This document shows positions 8,631 through 16,980 of a DNA stretch of 56,551 bases, piece by piece. The stretch is from assembly GCA_025350705.1 (NCBI GenBank), contig JANXXH010000028.1:1-56551 (forward strand), written 5' to 3'. A program made the translations under genes and the position numbers. The notes below the pieces were generated by a model. That model saw nothing but the letters and a program-made list of their open reading frames with translations. It was not told the origin of the DNA and made no database searches. The stretch's first letter is position 1. The number at the start of each line of letters is the position of its first letter. Source of the DNA: Gallionella sp. (GTDB taxonomy: Bacteria; Pseudomonadota; Gammaproteobacteria; Burkholderiales; Gallionellaceae).

Positions 8631-9797
8631 TTACTTTTTGTCAGCAGTTTTTGCGGCCAACGGCGCAGACGCTGCGCGGTCTGGCGCGGTCTGTTTTTGC
8701 TCACCCATCTGCACCGGCTTCACTACTGTACCGGGACGCGCTTTCTGCAAGCCATTCACAATGACTTGTTCACCGCCTTTGAGGCCCTCGGTAATTATAA
8801 AATCCGTGCCCGCCATGTCGCCCGTTTTTATCGGCATCGGCGCTGCTTTACTTTCAGCACCAACTACCATTACGAACTGCCCCTGCGGACCGGCTTGTAC
8901 GGCGCGTTGCGGCAGCCTTATGACATTCTCTGCGGAAGCTTCCGGAAAACGGATGCGCACAAACATGCCGGGCAACAAGTCTCGTCTGGGGTTGGGAAAT
9001 TCGGCACGCAGCGATACCGAGCCTGTGCCCGGATCAACCGCCATGTCGGTAAAAAATATCTTGCCCGAATGCGGGTACAGGCTACCGTCTTCCAGCAATA
9101 GTTCAACCTTGGCTGATTCGGTACGCTTCAACTTGCCGGCTTTGACTGCTTGTTTCAAACGCAACACTTCGGAGCCTGACTGCGTAAAGTTGGCATAGAT
9201 AGGATCTAGCTGTTCGATAGTCGCCAACAACGTAGACTCGCCTTTGCCCACAAATGCGCCTTCCGACACCATCGCACGACCGATGCGGCCGGAAATGGCT
9301 GCGGGTACCGTGGTATTTTCCAAATCCTCTGTCGCGCGTGTCGCCGCTGTTTCCGCTTGTTTGGCTTTTGCTTCAGCCAGATCGTATTCCTGTTGGCTAA
9401 CTGCCTTGATCTCCAGCAACGGCCTGTATCGTTCTACGTTCTGGCGAGCAATCGCCAAGTCTGCCTTGGCGGATGCAGCAGCCGCTTTATAGTTGCGTGC
9501 ATCAATGCGAAATAATGATGCACCGGCCTGCACATCGCTGCCTTCCTGAAACAATCTTTTCTCGATCACGCCCTCGACACGTGCGCGCACCTGTGCAGTG
9601 CGATAAGCCTGCAATCGTCCCGGCAAATCCTGAGTCAGCGTCGCTTTGCCTGGGACAACGGTCACCACATCCACTTCGGGCGGTGGAGGCATAGCCGCGC
9701 CCGGACCTGCTGCCGGTTTGTCGCCGCCACCGCAACCAGTCAGCAAGGAAATCAGAAGCAGCGAAGGGACAAACGGTTTGGCAATAGAGATAGTCAT
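8631..9797 (-). CDS. RND efflux periplasmic adaptor (membrane fusion lipoprotein)
   Basis: Links the pump to the outer-membrane channel. The 388-residue protein begins MTISIAKPFVPSLL and has lipobox LLTGC followed by Gly/Asp. Then come the adaptor elements: PPPEVDVVTVVPGKATL, QDLPGRLQAYRTAQVRARVEG (lipoyl half), a helical hairpin around residues 95-150, and the beta-barrel LDPIYANFTQSGSE. The start is set at the ATG at 9797 because CAGGAAACC precedes it; an in-frame TTG at 9821 lacks such a site. First gene of the operon, behind the promoter at 9936-9964. Confidence 0.93.
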   Translation of the reverse strand: MTISIAKPFVPSLLLISLLTGCGGGDKPAAGPGAAMPPPPEVDVVTVVPGKATLTQDLPGRLQAYRTAQVRARVEGVIEKRLFQEGSDVQAGASLFRIDARNYKAAAASAKADLAIARQNVERYRPLLEIKAVSQQEYDLAEAKAKQAETAATRATEDLENTTVPAAISGRIGRAMVSEGAFVGKGESTLLATIEQLDPIYANFTQSGSEVLRLKQAVKAGKLKRTESAKVELLLEDGSLYPHSGKIFFTDMAVDPGTGSVSLRAEFPNPRRDLLPGMFVRIRFPEASAENVIRLPQRAVQAGPQGQFVMVVGAESKAAPMPIKTGDMAGTDFIITEGLKGGEQVIVNGLQKARPGTVVKPVQMGEQKQTAPDRAASAPLAAKTADKK

Positions 9798-9935
9798 ATG
9801 GTTTCCTGCTGTGTATAGCAATTAGTTGTTTGGACTTCCCCATGATTACAGCGGCAGTTACGACGACACATCGTCACGATAGATGGAAACGACTACATCC
9901 AGTTCGGGCAGAATGGCCGCGGGGATTTCTGAATC

Positions 9936-9964
9936 AGATTATCAAACGCTTGTTTGAAAGTAAA
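9936..9964 (-). promoter_or_regulatory. Predicted promoter of the RND efflux operon
   Basis: On the minus strand TTTACT (9964-9959) and TAATCT (9941-9936) are separated by 17 bp; an alternative -10 GATAAT lies at 9943-9938. It sits about 140 bp before the adaptor start codon and points toward it. The match to sigma-70 boxes is moderate, but the spacer is filled by a palindrome, which strengthens the case. Confidence 0.5.
9942..9957. promoter_or_regulatory. Putative TetR-family operator palindrome
   Basis: TCAAAC-GCTT-GTTTGA is a perfect 6-bp inverted repeat with a 4-bp centre. It lies exactly in the spacer of the predicted efflux promoter, where bound repressor would exclude RNA polymerase. 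The obvious candidate binder is the TetR protein encoded at the end of the operon. Confidence 0.55.
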
Positions 9965-9976
9965 GCATCACCCTAT

Positions 9977-10840
9977 TTACTCGGTGGATTTGATTTGTAG
10001 TGCGCGTTGATACAACTCGTTGCGGCTGGCTCCGCTGATTTGCGTGGCAAGTTGCACGGCCTGTTTGAGCGGCAACTCGTTGAGCAACACTTCAAGAATA
10101 TGTTGTGCCTCCGGTGACACGCCTTCCTGCGGCTGCGCGCCGGAAACCAGAACGACGAACTCGCCGCGTTGCTGGTTGCTGTCAGACATCAACCAAGCTT
10201 CGGCTTCGGCTAATGTGCAGGCGTGTATGGTCTCGAACAGCTTGGTGATTTCGCGCGCCAGCACGATCTTTCGTTCTCCACCCAGCACCGCGCACAGGTC
10301 AGTAACGCATTCGACGATGCGATGCGGGGCTTCGTAAAACACCAGCGTATAAGGATGACTGCTCAATGTTTGCAACACAGTGCGGCGTGCGGCGGATTTG
10401 TTCGGCAAAAAACCGTAGAATAAAAAATGCGTTTCGGCCAGACCCGACGCGGATAGCGCAGCGACTACCGCACTGGCACCGGGTATCGGAATGACGCGCA
10501 ATCCCGCTGCCAGCACCGCTTGCACCAGCAGCGCACCGGGGTCGCTGACGGCGGGGGTGCCCGCATCGCTGACAAAGGCCACGCTTTGCCCGGCTTGCAA
10601 CAGCGCAATGATTTTTTCCGCAGCGCCGCGTTCGTTGTGCTGGTGTACTGCAATCAACCTGTTCGCGCTGATGCCGTGATGCGTCAACAAATGGGCGGTG
10701 TTGCGCGTATCCTCGGCCGCAACCACGTCTGCGACGGCCAGCACTTCCAATGCGCGCAGTGTGATATCACGCAGATTTCCTATCGGGGTGGCAACTACAT
10801 ATAATGCAGCTTCCAACTTTTGCGGATGTTCGTTATGCAA
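9977..10840 (-). CDS. rsmI: 16S rRNA 2'-O-ribose C1402 methyltransferase
   Basis: Methylates the ribose of C1402 in the decoding centre. The 287-residue product (E. coli RsmI 286) contains LYVVATPIGNLRDITLRALE, AAEDTRNTAHLL, VSDAGTPAVSDPG and IPIPGASAVVAALSASGL, the signature blocks of the SAM-dependent tetrapyrrole-methylase fold. The start at 10840 is TTG, preceded by AAGGG at 8 nt; there is no ATG before the conserved region. It is divergent from lpoA and the two N-terminal coding regions overlap by about 20 bp, the same arrangement as rsmI/lpoA in E. coli. Confidence 0.95.
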   Translation of the reverse strand: MHNEHPQKLEAALYVVATPIGNLRDITLRALEVLAVADVVAAEDTRNTAHLLTHHGISANRLIAVHQHNERGAAEKIIALLQAGQSVAFVSDAGTPAVSDPGALLVQAVLAAGLRVIPIPGASAVVAALSASGLAETHFLFYGFLPNKSAARRTVLQTLSSHPYTLVFYEAPHRIVECVTDLCAVLGGERKIVLAREITKLFETIHACTLAEAEAWLMSDSNQQRGEFVVLVSGAQPQEGVSPEAQHILEVLLNELPLKQAVQLATQISGASRNELYQRALQIKSTE

Positions 10841-12064
10841 CGTGTATTCCCTTTATTCCTGACTTTGTTCGCACTATACGCCTGTACCGGCACCGTACCT
10901 CCTAAGCCGAAAGTCGAAAAACCCGCGGCAGTGCCCGAAATGCCTGCGGCAGCGGCAATTGGTATTGGAGCGTCTATACCACCCGTGCCCGCCATCGAAA
11001 CGCCCGCACCCATTGTGCCCAGTGAGGCCAAGCCTGCGCCACTCGCACCAACCACTGAAAAACCCTTCCCACATATTGCGCTGTTGCTGCCGTTGCAATC
11101 AGCGATTTTCGGCTCCGCAGCCGATGCGGTGCAACAGGGGTTCTTTTCGGCAGCCAATTATAAAAGGCATATTCTGCCAGTTCGCGTTTATAGCAATTTT
11201 GACGAAAATACCAGCGTCGTCTCCGTTTATCGCCAGGCGATCGCCAACGGCGCGCGCGCCGTGGTAGGGCCGCTGACGCGCAACGGTGTCAGTGCGCTGG
11301 CAGCCGAACAAGACATTCCCGTGCCAACCATTGCCTTGAACATCGTGGAAGGTCAATTTGCTCCGCAGATATATTTTTTCGGAATGGCTGTGGAAGCAGA
11401 GTCACGGCAGGTCGCGCAACTAGCCAAGCAGCAGGGCCTGCATCAGGCCATCATCATCACCACGCACACGCAGCTTTCCCAGCGCCTGCAATCGGCTTTT
11501 GAGGAAGAGTGGGCCGGGCCGGACAGGGGTATTCTGCGCAAGATTGAATACAATGAAGACTCAACTCCCTTCGCGGATATCGCCGGTATCGCTGACACCA
11601 TGGTATTTCTCGCTTCCGACGCCGAAAAAGCGCGTCTGATCCGCCCTTACCTGCCGAACAGATTGCCGGTTTACGCTACCTCGCAAATCTTTGTCGGCAA
11701 TGACAACATCCTGACCAATTACGATTTGAATGGCATTCACTTTGTCGATATGCCATGGTTATTGCAGCCCGATCATCCCGCTGTGATGATTTATCCTCGC
11801 TCCACCCCGCCGCTTTCAGCAGATCGTGAGCGGCTTTACGCGCTGGGAATAGACTCATTCCGATTAATTCAATTGCTGCTTGCGAATAAGGTTGCTTCCG
11901 CGTTGCCGCTGGACGGCGTAAGCGGGCATATCCAGCTTAGTGGGCACATTTTCCAGCGCACTGCAATCCCGGCCGTGTTTGTGCAGGGTCGCGCCCAGTT
12001 GCCAGACATGCCGACCTTTCCGACTACACAGATGTTCCCTGACAAGGCCATCAACGTTCCATGA
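10820..12064 (+). CDS. lpoA: Penicillin-binding protein activator LpoA/LppC family lipoprotein
   Basis: An outer-membrane lipoprotein expected to activate a bifunctional peptidoglycan synthase (PBP1A in E. coli). The signal peptide ends in a lipobox LYAC (MQRVFPLFLTLFALYAC, if the second Met at 10835 is used). A Pro/Ala-rich linker to about residue 75 follows, then the periplasmic-binding-protein-like domain starting at FPHIALLLPLQSAIFGSAADAVQQGF. At 414 residues it is much shorter than E. coli LpoA (about 680) and lacks the N-terminal helical domain. Start choice between 10820 and 10835 is open: neither has a good ribosome-binding site. Confidence 0.85.
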   Translation: MRMFVMQRVFPLFLTLFALYACTGTVPPKPKVEKPAAVPEMPAAAAIGIGASIPPVPAIETPAPIVPSEAKPAPLAPTTEKPFPHIALLLPLQSAIFGSAADAVQQGFFSAANYKRHILPVRVYSNFDENTSVVSVYRQAIANGARAVVGPLTRNGVSALAAEQDIPVPTIALNIVEGQFAPQIYFFGMAVEAESRQVAQLAKQQGLHQAIIITTHTQLSQRLQSAFEEEWAGPDRGILRKIEYNEDSTPFADIAGIADTMVFLASDAEKARLIRPYLPNRLPVYATSQIFVGNDNILTNYDLNGIHFVDMPWLLQPDHPAVMIYPRSTPPLSADRERLYALGIDSFRLIQLLLANKVASALPLDGVSGHIQLSGHIFQRTAIPAVFVQGRAQLPDMPTFPTTQMFPDKAINVP

Positions 12065-12402
12065 ACACAGGAGCACAAGCCGAACAATGGGCCGCGCAGT
12101 TTTTGCAACAACAGGGCTTGAAGCTTGCCGTACAAAACTATCGGGGGCGTTTTGGCGAAATCGATCTTATCATGCACGATGGCGCGTCATTGGTGTTCAT
12201 CGAAGTGCGCCTGCGTCGCAATGCAAATTTCGGCGGTGCTGCAGCCAGCATCAATGGCCCCAAACAACAACGCATCATCCGCACCGCACATCAATATCTC
12301 GCCGGCCTTGCCCACATCCCGCCTTGTCGTTTCGATGTCATGCTGATGGATGATGTACACGGCGGGAATTTGCAATGGCTGAAAAATGCGTTCGATGCTT
12401 GA
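12061..12402 (+). CDS. yraN: YraN family protein (UPF0102), nuclease-like fold
   Basis: A 113-residue protein with the UPF0102 pattern: G(A)QAEQWAAQFLQQQGLKL, NYRGRFGEIDLIMHDG and LVFIEVRLR. The D...E-x-R set resembles Holliday-junction-resolvase/restriction-endonuclease-like folds; the usual EVK is EVR here. Activity is not established. Its ATG overlaps the lpoA stop (ATGA), and the order lpoA-yraN-SIS-dolP is the E. coli order. Confidence 0.92.
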   Translation: MNTGAQAEQWAAQFLQQQGLKLAVQNYRGRFGEIDLIMHDGASLVFIEVRLRRNANFGGAAASINGPKQQRIIRTAHQYLAGLAHIPPCRFDVMLMDDVHGGNLQWLKNAFDA

Positions 12403-12437
12403 TTCGGTTAATATTCACTCCCAGCTCATAAGCCTGA

Positions 12438-13031
<594 letters not shown>

Positions 13032-13033
13032 GC

Positions 13034-13600
13034 GTGCGTGTCGTTTCTCTGCTATTGGTCTTGCTGCTGTCTGGTTCGCTGCAAGGCTGTTTTCCCGTCA
13101 TTGCGGTAGGCGTAGGCGCAGGGGTCACGATGGCGCAAGATCCCCGCAGCAGTGATGCGTTCATCGCGGACTATCAGATCGAAACCAAGGCCTATGAACG
13201 CATCGACAAACAATTCAGCAGCGTAATGCACGTCAATGTGACAAGCTATAATCGCAAGGCATTGATCAGCGGCGAAGTGCTGGACGAATCTACCAAGAAT
13301 GAAATCGGCAAAATCGTTTCCGACATAAACAACGTGCGCGAGATAAATAATGAACTTGCCGTCTCAAACATCAGCTCACTCGCGTCACGCAGCAACGACG
13401 GCTTGATCACCTCTAATGTTAAGCTGAGATTTATTAATGACAAACGTTTCAACGCCGATCACATCAAGGTCGTTACCGAAAATGGCACAGTATATTTGAT
13501 GGGCAGCGTCAAACACGCTGAGGCCGATGCGGCTGCCGATGTCGCCAGCACCACCAAAGGTGCGCAGCGCGTCGTTAATATGTTTGAATATTTGGACTAA
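13034..13600 (+). CDS. dolP: BON-domain outer-membrane lipoprotein DolP (YraP)
   Basis: Starts with GTG 2 bp after the preceding stop. The signal peptide has lipobox LQGC (residues ~16-19), followed by VGAGVTMAQDPRS. Two BON domains follow: residues ~45-110 (VNVTSYNRKALISGEV) and ~120-188 (IKVVTENGTVYLMGSVKHAEADAAADVAS). E. coli DolP has the same architecture and length (about 190) and supports outer-membrane integrity and septal peptidoglycan amidase control; the same role is expected here. Confidence 0.92.
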   Translation: MRVVSLLLVLLLSGSLQGCFPVIAVGVGAGVTMAQDPRSSDAFIADYQIETKAYERIDKQFSSVMHVNVTSYNRKALISGEVLDESTKNEIGKIVSDINNVREINNELAVSNISSLASRSNDGLITSNVKLRFINDKRFNADHIKVVTENGTVYLMGSVKHAEADAAADVASTTKGAQRVVNMFEYLD

Positions 13601-14086
13601 ATGTATTCTTCTCCTTCCTTTGAACGAAAAATATGCTTGGCTGATCAGCTTGCCGCACGTCTTGCTGCATTGCCCCGGCCCATCGTTTTCACCAACGGCT
13701 GCTTCGACGTGCTGCATCGCGGCCACGTGACTTACCTCGCGCAGGCCCGCGCTCTGGGCGCGTCGTTGGTCGTCGGTGTGAACAGCGATGCGTCGGTGAA
13801 GCGGCAGGGCAAGGGCGATGACCGCCCGATCAACGCCGAACTAGACCGCATGATGGTGCTTGCCGCGCTGGAATCGGTCAGCCTGGTGGTAAAATTCGAC
13901 GAAGACACGCCGCTGAATCTGATCCTCGCCTGCCGCCCCGATATATTGGCAAAAGGCGGCGACTGGAAGGTCGAAAACATCGTCGGCGCCAGCGCAGTAC
14001 AAGGCTGGGGCGGCACCGTGCACAGCATCCCGTTTTTGCACGAGCGTTCGACTACCTCACTATTGAAAAAAATACGGTCTCTGTAA
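13601..14086 (+). CDS. rfaE2: D-glycero-beta-D-manno-heptose 1-phosphate adenylyltransferase (stand-alone HldE C-terminal domain)
   Basis: Forms ADP-heptose from ATP and heptose 1-phosphate for the lipopolysaccharide inner core. The 161 residues carry the cytidylyltransferase-like nucleotide site [14 protein letters not shown] (HxGH-type), [14 protein letters not shown], and the C-terminal [14 protein letters not shown] motif ([14 protein letters not shown]). The ribokinase-like N-terminal domain of bifunctional HldE is absent, so a separate kinase (HldA/RfaE1) must be encoded elsewhere. The ATG directly follows the dolP stop codon. Confidence 0.95.
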   Translation: MYSSPSFERKICLADQLAARLAALPRPIVFTNGCFDVLHRGHVTYLAQARALGASLVVGVNSDASVKRQGKGDDRPINAELDRMMVLAALESVSLVVKFDEDTPLNLILACRPDILAKGGDWKVENIVGASAVQGWGGTVHSIPFLHERSTTSLLKKIRSL

Positions 14087-14089
14087 ATC

Positions 14090-14452
14090 ATGATAGAACA
14101 ACCCACTGAAATCACGCTGCACCAACAATCGCGCGCGATTGAAATCGCCTTTGCCGACGGAGCCCGTTATCATTTGCCTTATGAGTTTTTGCGAGTACAT
14201 TCTCCTTCTGCTGAAGTACGCGGCCACGGCCCCGGACTAGAAGTTTTACAAGTCGGCAAGCAGGACGTCAACGTGCTCGGCGTAGAGCCGGTAGGTAGTT
14301 ATGCGATGAAGATCGAATTTGACGACGGCCACGACAGCGGCCTGTATACCTGGGAATATCTCCGGCATCTGGGCAAGAACCAGAACGAACTATGGCAAGA
14401 GTATTTACACCGGATGCAAGAGTCGGGCGCGAGCCGCCAGCCTCATCATTAG
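14090..14452 (+). CDS. DUF971 domain protein (gamma-butyrobetaine hydroxylase N-terminal-like)
   Basis: A 120-residue protein of the DUF971 type: [41 protein letters not shown], then [31 protein letters not shown]. In this family small stand-alone proteins occur next to ubiE in betaproteobacteria. The fold is that of the N-terminal domain of gamma-butyrobetaine hydroxylase, but no oxygenase domain is attached. The function is unknown. It starts 3 bp after rfaE2 and ends 10 bp before ubiE. Confidence 0.85.
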   Translation: MIEQPTEITLHQQSRAIEIAFADGARYHLPYEFLRVHSPSAEVRGHGPGLEVLQVGKQDVNVLGVEPVGSYAMKIEFDDGHDSGLYTWEYLRHLGKNQNELWQEYLHRMQESGASRQPHH

Positions 14453-14462
14453 GAGCAGTAAC

Positions 14463-15194
14463 ATGGCAGACACCCATTTCGGTTTCGAGAGCGTTGCAGA
14501 AGAGGAAAAAGCCAAACGCGTCGCAGGCGTATTCACCTCGGTCGCCGGCAAATACGACTTGATGAACGACCTGATGTCCGCCGGGCTGCACCGCGTATGG
14601 AAGCGCTTTGCGGTCAGCCTCAGCGGCGTGCGCAACGGACAGCGCGTGCTGGATGTGGCCGGCGGCTCGGCTGATCTGTCGCGGCTGTTTTTCAAAAAGG
14701 TCGGCAGCAGCGGCCAGGTCGTACTTACCGACATCAACAACGCGATGCTGCGCGTCGGACGCGACCGCCTGCTCGATGAGGGCTGCGCTACGCCTGTCAC
14801 GCAATGCGATGCCGAACACCTGCCTTTTCCGGACAATTATTTTGACTGTGTCAGCATCGGCTTCGGTCTGCGGAACGTCACTCACAAGGATATCGCGTTG
14901 CGCGAGATGCAGCGCGTGCTCAAGCCGGGTGGATGTCTGATCGTGCTGGAATTTTCCAGGGTGGCCAAATCGCTGGAAAAGATTTACGACGCCTATTCAT
15001 TCAAGCTGCTGCCCAGGATCGGGCAGCTCATCGCCAACGATGCCGACAGTTACCGTTACCTCGCCGAATCCATCCGCATGCATCCGGGACAGGATGAATT
15101 AAAGAGCATGATGGAAGAAGCGGGCTTGGAAAAAGTCGAATACTTCAACATGACCGGCGGAGTGGTTGCCGTACATCGTGGATACAAATTTTAA
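14463..15194 (+). CDS. ubiE: Demethylmenaquinone/demethoxyubiquinone C-methyltransferase
   Basis: SAM-dependent C-methylation in ubiquinone (and, where present, menaquinone) synthesis. The 243-residue protein starts [20 protein letters not shown], with GAGCAGTAAC just upstream giving a good ribosome-binding site at AGGAG. The open frame extends upstream to 14319 but only through DUF971 in another frame. Motifs seen: [22 protein letters not shown] (UbiE signature 1), [13 protein letters not shown] (SAM motif I), [13 protein letters not shown] and LEFSRV (signature 2 region). Length and motifs are complete. Confidence 0.97.
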   Translation: MADTHFGFESVAEEEKAKRVAGVFTSVAGKYDLMNDLMSAGLHRVWKRFAVSLSGVRNGQRVLDVAGGSADLSRLFFKKVGSSGQVVLTDINNAMLRVGRDRLLDEGCATPVTQCDAEHLPFPDNYFDCVSIGFGLRNVTHKDIALREMQRVLKPGGCLIVLEFSRVAKSLEKIYDAYSFKLLPRIGQLIANDADSYRYLAESIRMHPGQDELKSMMEEAGLEKVEYFNMTGGVVAVHRGYKF

Positions 15195-15204
15195 TCCGGC
15201 TTCA

Positions 15205-15234
15205 TGCAAAATAGCGTTCTGGCAACCCTATAAT
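15205..15234 (+). promoter_or_regulatory. Predicted promoter upstream of the cyclase-FHA gene
   Basis: A perfect -10 TATAAT is at 15229-15234. The best -35 is weak (TGCAAA, 15205-15210, 18-bp spacer). It lies 35 bp before the cyclase start, in the short gap after ubiE. Confidence 0.45.
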
Positions 15235-15269
15235 AGAACCGTTCCGGTCATTATCAAAATGAATTCGAT

Positions 15270-16184
15270 ATGCCACAAACCATAAAAAAGCTTGCTGTTT
15301 TGTTTGCCGATGTTTGCGGCAGCACAGCTCTCTACGATAAGCTTGGCGATGACTTGGCGCGAAAAATTGTATCGCGATGCATCAATACCATGACCAGCCA
15401 AATCGCTCCTCATCAGGGCACGCTGATCAAAACCATAGGTGACGAAATCATGTGCGTCTTTCCCAGCGCTGAAGCCGCCTTTCAAGCGGCCTGCGCGATG
15501 CAATCAGCAGTTGAAACCGACACCCCTATCGACGGCTCTGCCATGCATATCCGCATTGGTTTTAATTATGGCGAGGTCATCAGTGAATTCAATGACGTGT
15601 TTGGCAACACCGTCAACATCGCCGCACGTGTCGCCTCAATAACCAGGGCAGGTCAAATCATGGCGACCAAGGCCGTGTTTGATGCCTTGCCTTCCAATTT
15701 GCAAAGGCAGATGCGCCAGATCCTGCGCGCCGAATTCAAAGGCACGCAAGACCAGCTGGAAATCTATCAGATTGTTTTTGAGGAGGATGCTCTGCTGAGT
15801 ACGCGCGTCGGCATGCCTGCATTTCGCAAGACTCCGGGCAATGTCGACGAGATGACTTTGCGTCATCATGACCAGTCGCTCAAGGTGAACAAAGAGCGCA
15901 GAAGCGTAATATTAGGACGGGACGACATCTGCGATCTCATCGTGCAGAGTGATCTTGCCTCTCGCCAGCATATCCGTATCGAATTACGATTTGGTAAATT
16001 CGTCATCGCCGACCAGAGCACCAACGGGACCTATATCCGTTTCAGCGACGGCAATGTATTGCACATCACCCGTGAAGAAACTATATTGCGAGGAAAGGGC
16101 TCCATCAGTTTAGGGCAGGCGTTCGACGAACACCCCACCGAGCTGGTTGAATTTTCAATTATCTCGGCTCATGTTCAGCATTAA
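15270..16184 (+). CDS. Class III nucleotidyl cyclase with C-terminal FHA domain
   Basis: A soluble 304-residue two-domain signalling protein. Residues ~8-165 form an adenylate/guanylate cyclase catalytic domain. The metal-binding aspartates are Asp14 (LFADVCGST) and Asp58 (KTIGDEIM), and the transition-state Asn/Arg pair is in GNTVNIAARV. All the catalytic residues I can place are present, so it should be active, probably making cAMP. Residues ~210-295 form an FHA domain with GRDDICDL, SRQHIRIE and STNGTYIR, all phosphothreonine-binding landmarks conserved. It would couple cyclic-nucleotide output to Ser/Thr phosphorylation. It sits between ubiE and rluA with its own likely promoter. Confidence 0.92.
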   Translation: MPQTIKKLAVLFADVCGSTALYDKLGDDLARKIVSRCINTMTSQIAPHQGTLIKTIGDEIMCVFPSAEAAFQAACAMQSAVETDTPIDGSAMHIRIGFNYGEVISEFNDVFGNTVNIAARVASITRAGQIMATKAVFDALPSNLQRQMRQILRAEFKGTQDQLEIYQIVFEEDALLSTRVGMPAFRKTPGNVDEMTLRHHDQSLKVNKERRSVILGRDDICDLIVQSDLASRQHIRIELRFGKFVIADQSTNGTYIRFSDGNVLHITREETILRGKGSISLGQAFDEHPTELVEFSIISAHVQH

Positions 16185-16221
16185 CAATATAATTTAATCC
16201 CCCTTCCCTCTCTCGCTTTAC

Positions 16222-16881
16222 TTGAACACCCCGCCAATCACTTATGCTCCGCCATGCGACTGCGGCCTCGACCTTGTTTATCGCGACGAGTCACTGCTGG
16301 TGGTGAATAAACCTTCTGGGTTGCTTTCCGTGCCCGGGCGCGGAGCTGATAAATCAGATAATTTGACAACCCGTGTTCAGAATGAATTTCCGGATGCGCT
16401 CAGCGTGCATCGTCTGGATATGTGCACTTCAGGCTTGCTGGTATTGGCTCGAAGCAAGGAGATGCATCTTCGCCTTTCCCAATTGTTCCGCGAGCAAAAA
16501 GTAAACAAAAGATATACTGCAATCTTAATTGGCCGGATTGATGCAGCAATGGGCGAGGTAGATCTGCCGCTGGGTTCCGACTGGCCAAATCGTCCCCGGC
16601 AGATGGTAGATTTTTCTGGGGGGAAAAGTTCGCTTACGCGCTTTCGCCTGCTAAGTCATGAAGCGAGTGCCAGCCGCGTTGAACTGGAGCCAGTCACCGG
16701 GCGTACCCACCAGCTGCGGATACACATGGCGGCTATCGGGCATCCGATAGTTGGCGATACCTTGTACGGGGAAAAATCCGGCGCAATTACAAATCGCCTG
16801 CTGCTTCATGCCTGCGTGCTGCGCTTTGTTCATCCATTCAGCGCGAAGCCGCTTACCCTGGTATCTGAAGCACCTTTTTAA
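16222..16881 (+). CDS. rluA: Pseudouridine synthase RluA (23S rRNA U746 / tRNA U32)
   Basis: A 219-residue protein, the same length as E. coli RluA, without the S4 domain of RluC/RluD. The catalytic aspartate is Asp66 in VHRLDMCTSGLLV. Further RluA blocks are NKPSGLLSVPGR, LPLGSDWPNRPRQMV (the RluA-specific DWPNRP), GRTHQLRIHMAAIGHPIVGD and LLLHACVLRF. The start codon is TTG at 16222; no ATG is available before the conserved region. It probably isomerises uridines in both 23S rRNA and tRNA, as RluA does. Confidence 0.93.
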   Translation: MNTPPITYAPPCDCGLDLVYRDESLLVVNKPSGLLSVPGRGADKSDNLTTRVQNEFPDALSVHRLDMCTSGLLVLARSKEMHLRLSQLFREQKVNKRYTAILIGRIDAAMGEVDLPLGSDWPNRPRQMVDFSGGKSSLTRFRLLSHEASASRVELEPVTGRTHQLRIHMAAIGHPIVGDTLYGEKSGAITNRLLLHACVLRFVHPFSAKPLTLVSEAPF

Positions 16882-16980
16882 ACCCCGCCTATACTCCCCG
16901 CGACCGTGAGCGCTACTGCCAGTGATATACTGGAGCCCGTTTTGTTTAACCAAACCATGAGGAATACCCAAGAGGGACAT

